A DNA stretch of 64,000 bases from RYN-428 sp035551995 (lineage in GTDB: Bacteria > Planctomycetota > Phycisphaerae > Tepidisphaerales > Tepidisphaeraceae): contig DASZME010000005.1 of the NCBI GenBank assembly GCA_035551995.1, positions 25,668-89,667 of the forward strand. The letters are read 5' to 3'. The notes under the pieces are model-generated. The model was not told the DNA's origin and did no database searches. It saw nothing but the letters and a program-made list of their open reading frames with translations. Of the stretch, positions 63,106 through 64,000 are shown one piece after another. The translations under genes were made by a program, and so were the position numbers. Every line of letters starts with the position of its first letter. Within the stretch, counting starts at the first letter, position 1.

Positions 63106-63866
63106 AACGACTTATTGAAGTCGCTCTCCCGCTTAAAGAAGTCTCCGAGCAATCCGCTCGTGAGAAATCGATCCGTCACGGCCACATTTCGACATTGCAC
63201 ATCTGGTGGGCGAGAAGGCCATTAGCGGCATGTAGGGCAGCGGTATTCGCTTCACTGATCCCCGATCCAGATGACGTGGGCTGTCCGGAGAGTTTCCGCA
63301 TTCTCGTCATGGACGTGCTTGGACGCTCGGAATTCTCCCCACAACTGATCGACGGCCACCCGGTTCGAGACACACCAAGAAATCGCTGCTTGGAGTTCAT
63401 CAAGCAGATGGTCAAGTGGAGCAACTCCACAAAACCCGAATACCTTGAAGCGGCCACTTTACTTATCAAAGCCGCTCAAACAATTTTCGACCCCGCCGCA
63501 GAGTTCTCTGTACCTAAGGTATTAGATCCATTTGCTGGCGGTGGAGCGATTCCTCTTGAAGCCCTTCGTCTCGGTTGCGAGGCCCACGCCCTCGACATCA
63601 ATCCGGTCGCTCACCTGATCGAGCTATGCACCCTTGTCTATCCACAACAGTTCGGACAGGCGGGCAGTAGGCAAGTACCTGAGTACATAAAAGCTCTTGG
63701 ACGGGCACGCTCGAAGGCGACAAATGAGCTATTTCGCAATCCGATAACAGATGAAATCGAATCCGACGACGCCGGACCTTCCAATTTCGCTATTTCAGAA
63801 GTTACATATATTAGCAACCCGCTAGCGTCGGATGTGAAATATTGGGCCGAATGGGTACAGACATAT
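63099..63866 (+). pseudogene. DUF1156-type adenine methyltransferase, truncated by an IS element
   Basis: 256 codons remain. The N-terminal DUF1156 motif is seen in EKSIRHGHISTLHIWWARRP (the 'ARRPLA' block), and the SAM-binding motif I in KVLDPFAGGGAIPLEALRLG. Full-length relatives run to roughly 900 residues and carry a DPPY catalytic motif, which is absent. The reading frame stops at a TGA (63867-63869) that is also the first three bases of the adjoining insertion sequence. The methylase is therefore inactivated in this copy unless the IS is precisely excised. Confidence 0.85.
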
Positions 63867-64000
63867 TGAACTTCCCCCCGTATGGCGGGCGCGGGGAACG
63901 AACAGCATAATCGCTGTTAAGGAGTTCGTCATGGCAAGAAGGAAGTTCACGCGTGAGTTCAAGTTATCTGCCGTCCAGTTGGTCAATCAGCAAGGCTACA
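63867..64000 (+). mobile_element. IS3-family insertion sequence, left end
   Basis: It begins with TGAACTTCCCCCCG, an IS3-like terminal repeat, at the point where the methylase frame ends. A leader of about 60 bp precedes the OrfA start. Continues past the window, so the right end and target duplication are not visible. Confidence 0.75.
63931..64000 (+). CDS. IS3-family transposase OrfA (partial)
   Basis: ATG at 63931 with AAGGAG seven bases upstream. The first 23 codons read MARRKFTREFKLSAVQLVNQ then QGY, the typical N-terminus of the helix-turn-helix OrfA protein that binds IS ends. It is cut by the window edge. Confidence 0.85.
   Translation, partial: MARRKFTREFKLSAVQLVNQQGY

Larger units (their letters stand above)
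55183..64000. mobile_element. Probable integrative element/genomic island, left end at tRNA-Cys
   Basis: The 3' tRNA fragment in minus orientation means the element extends to the right of 55228, with the reconstituted full tRNA expected beyond the window. From 55230 the base and codon usage differ from the left side, with more A/T in spacers. The content (TIR-like protein, helicase, DUF488, DUF1156, insertion sequence) is accessory and defence-like. No integrase is in the window. The right end is not seen. Confidence 0.7.

Noticed and set aside
58343..63866. Calling the cluster DISARM or BREX
   Set aside because: DrmA/DrmB/DrmC or PglZ/BrxC homologues are not in the window; only the helicase and methylase types are shared.
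1..64000. CRISPR arrays and rRNA operons
   Set aside because: No regularly spaced repeats or rRNA-like sequence were seen.

Overview
The window looks like high-GC chromosome from a planctomycete, most likely a Phycisphaerae or Tepidisphaerales-type lineage. This is inferred from the N-terminal LEPR-XLL-type motif (Leu-Glu-Pro-Arg) in two large exported proteins, a GloVer-repeat protein, an FtsH/LptE/CdaA gene set typical of a diderm, and the codon usage. No 16S or other taxonomic marker is present, so the placement is an inference.

Layout. 1-12.4 kb, all on the minus strand: cdaR-like (YbbR, runs off the left edge), a CdaA-type diadenylate cyclase, folP, a GNAT acetyltransferase, ftsH, an LptE-like lipoprotein, a TPR protein, a large GloVer-repeat/CARDB exported protein, and argF-argB. 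12.6-21.6 kb: a PA14-GH88 glycoside hydrolase, a two-gene heterodimeric ABC exporter, a Cu/Zn superoxide dismutase without the usual disulfide cysteines, an 800-bp gene-free stretch rich in nested inverted repeats, a membrane-anchored alpha/beta hydrolase and a MarR regulator. 22.0-33.4 kb: an apparently complete tad (Flp pilus) locus on the plus strand, running two Flp pilins, CpaA prepilin peptidase, TadE, TadG, CpaB, CpaC secretin, CpaE, CpaF, TadB, TadC and a lipoprotein. 33.7-38.5 kb: siroheme synthase N-domain, HemX/CcsA-like protein, hemA and a multi-TM glycosyltransferase, with tight overlaps. 38.5-55.2 kb: a mixed block holding a WD40-like protein, a hicAB pair with a broken hicA, a PD-(D/E)XK-like protein, an MGDG-synthase-like glycosyltransferase, an SGNH hydrolase, a PfkB kinase, an M48 protease, a TIM-barrel isomerase, a copper P-type ATPase, a very acidic protein, ArfB, a small membrane protein and a histone-H1-like basic protein.

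55.18 kb to the right edge is a probable integrated element. It begins at a 46-nt 3' fragment of a tRNA-Cys gene (minus strand), and sequence and codon usage change immediately to its right. It holds a small lysine/alanine-containing protein, a palindromic operator-like pair, a TIR-like protein, and a close-packed four-gene run: SNF2-type helicase with C-terminal DUF3883, DUF488, an unnamed 270-aa protein, and a DUF1156-type adenine methyltransferase. The methyltransferase reading frame is cut after 256 codons by the end of an IS3-family insertion sequence whose OrfA starts at 63931. I read the cluster as a phage-defence or restriction-modification-like island whose methylation arm has been knocked out. 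The right end of the element, with a complete tRNA-Cys and an integrase, should lie beyond the window.
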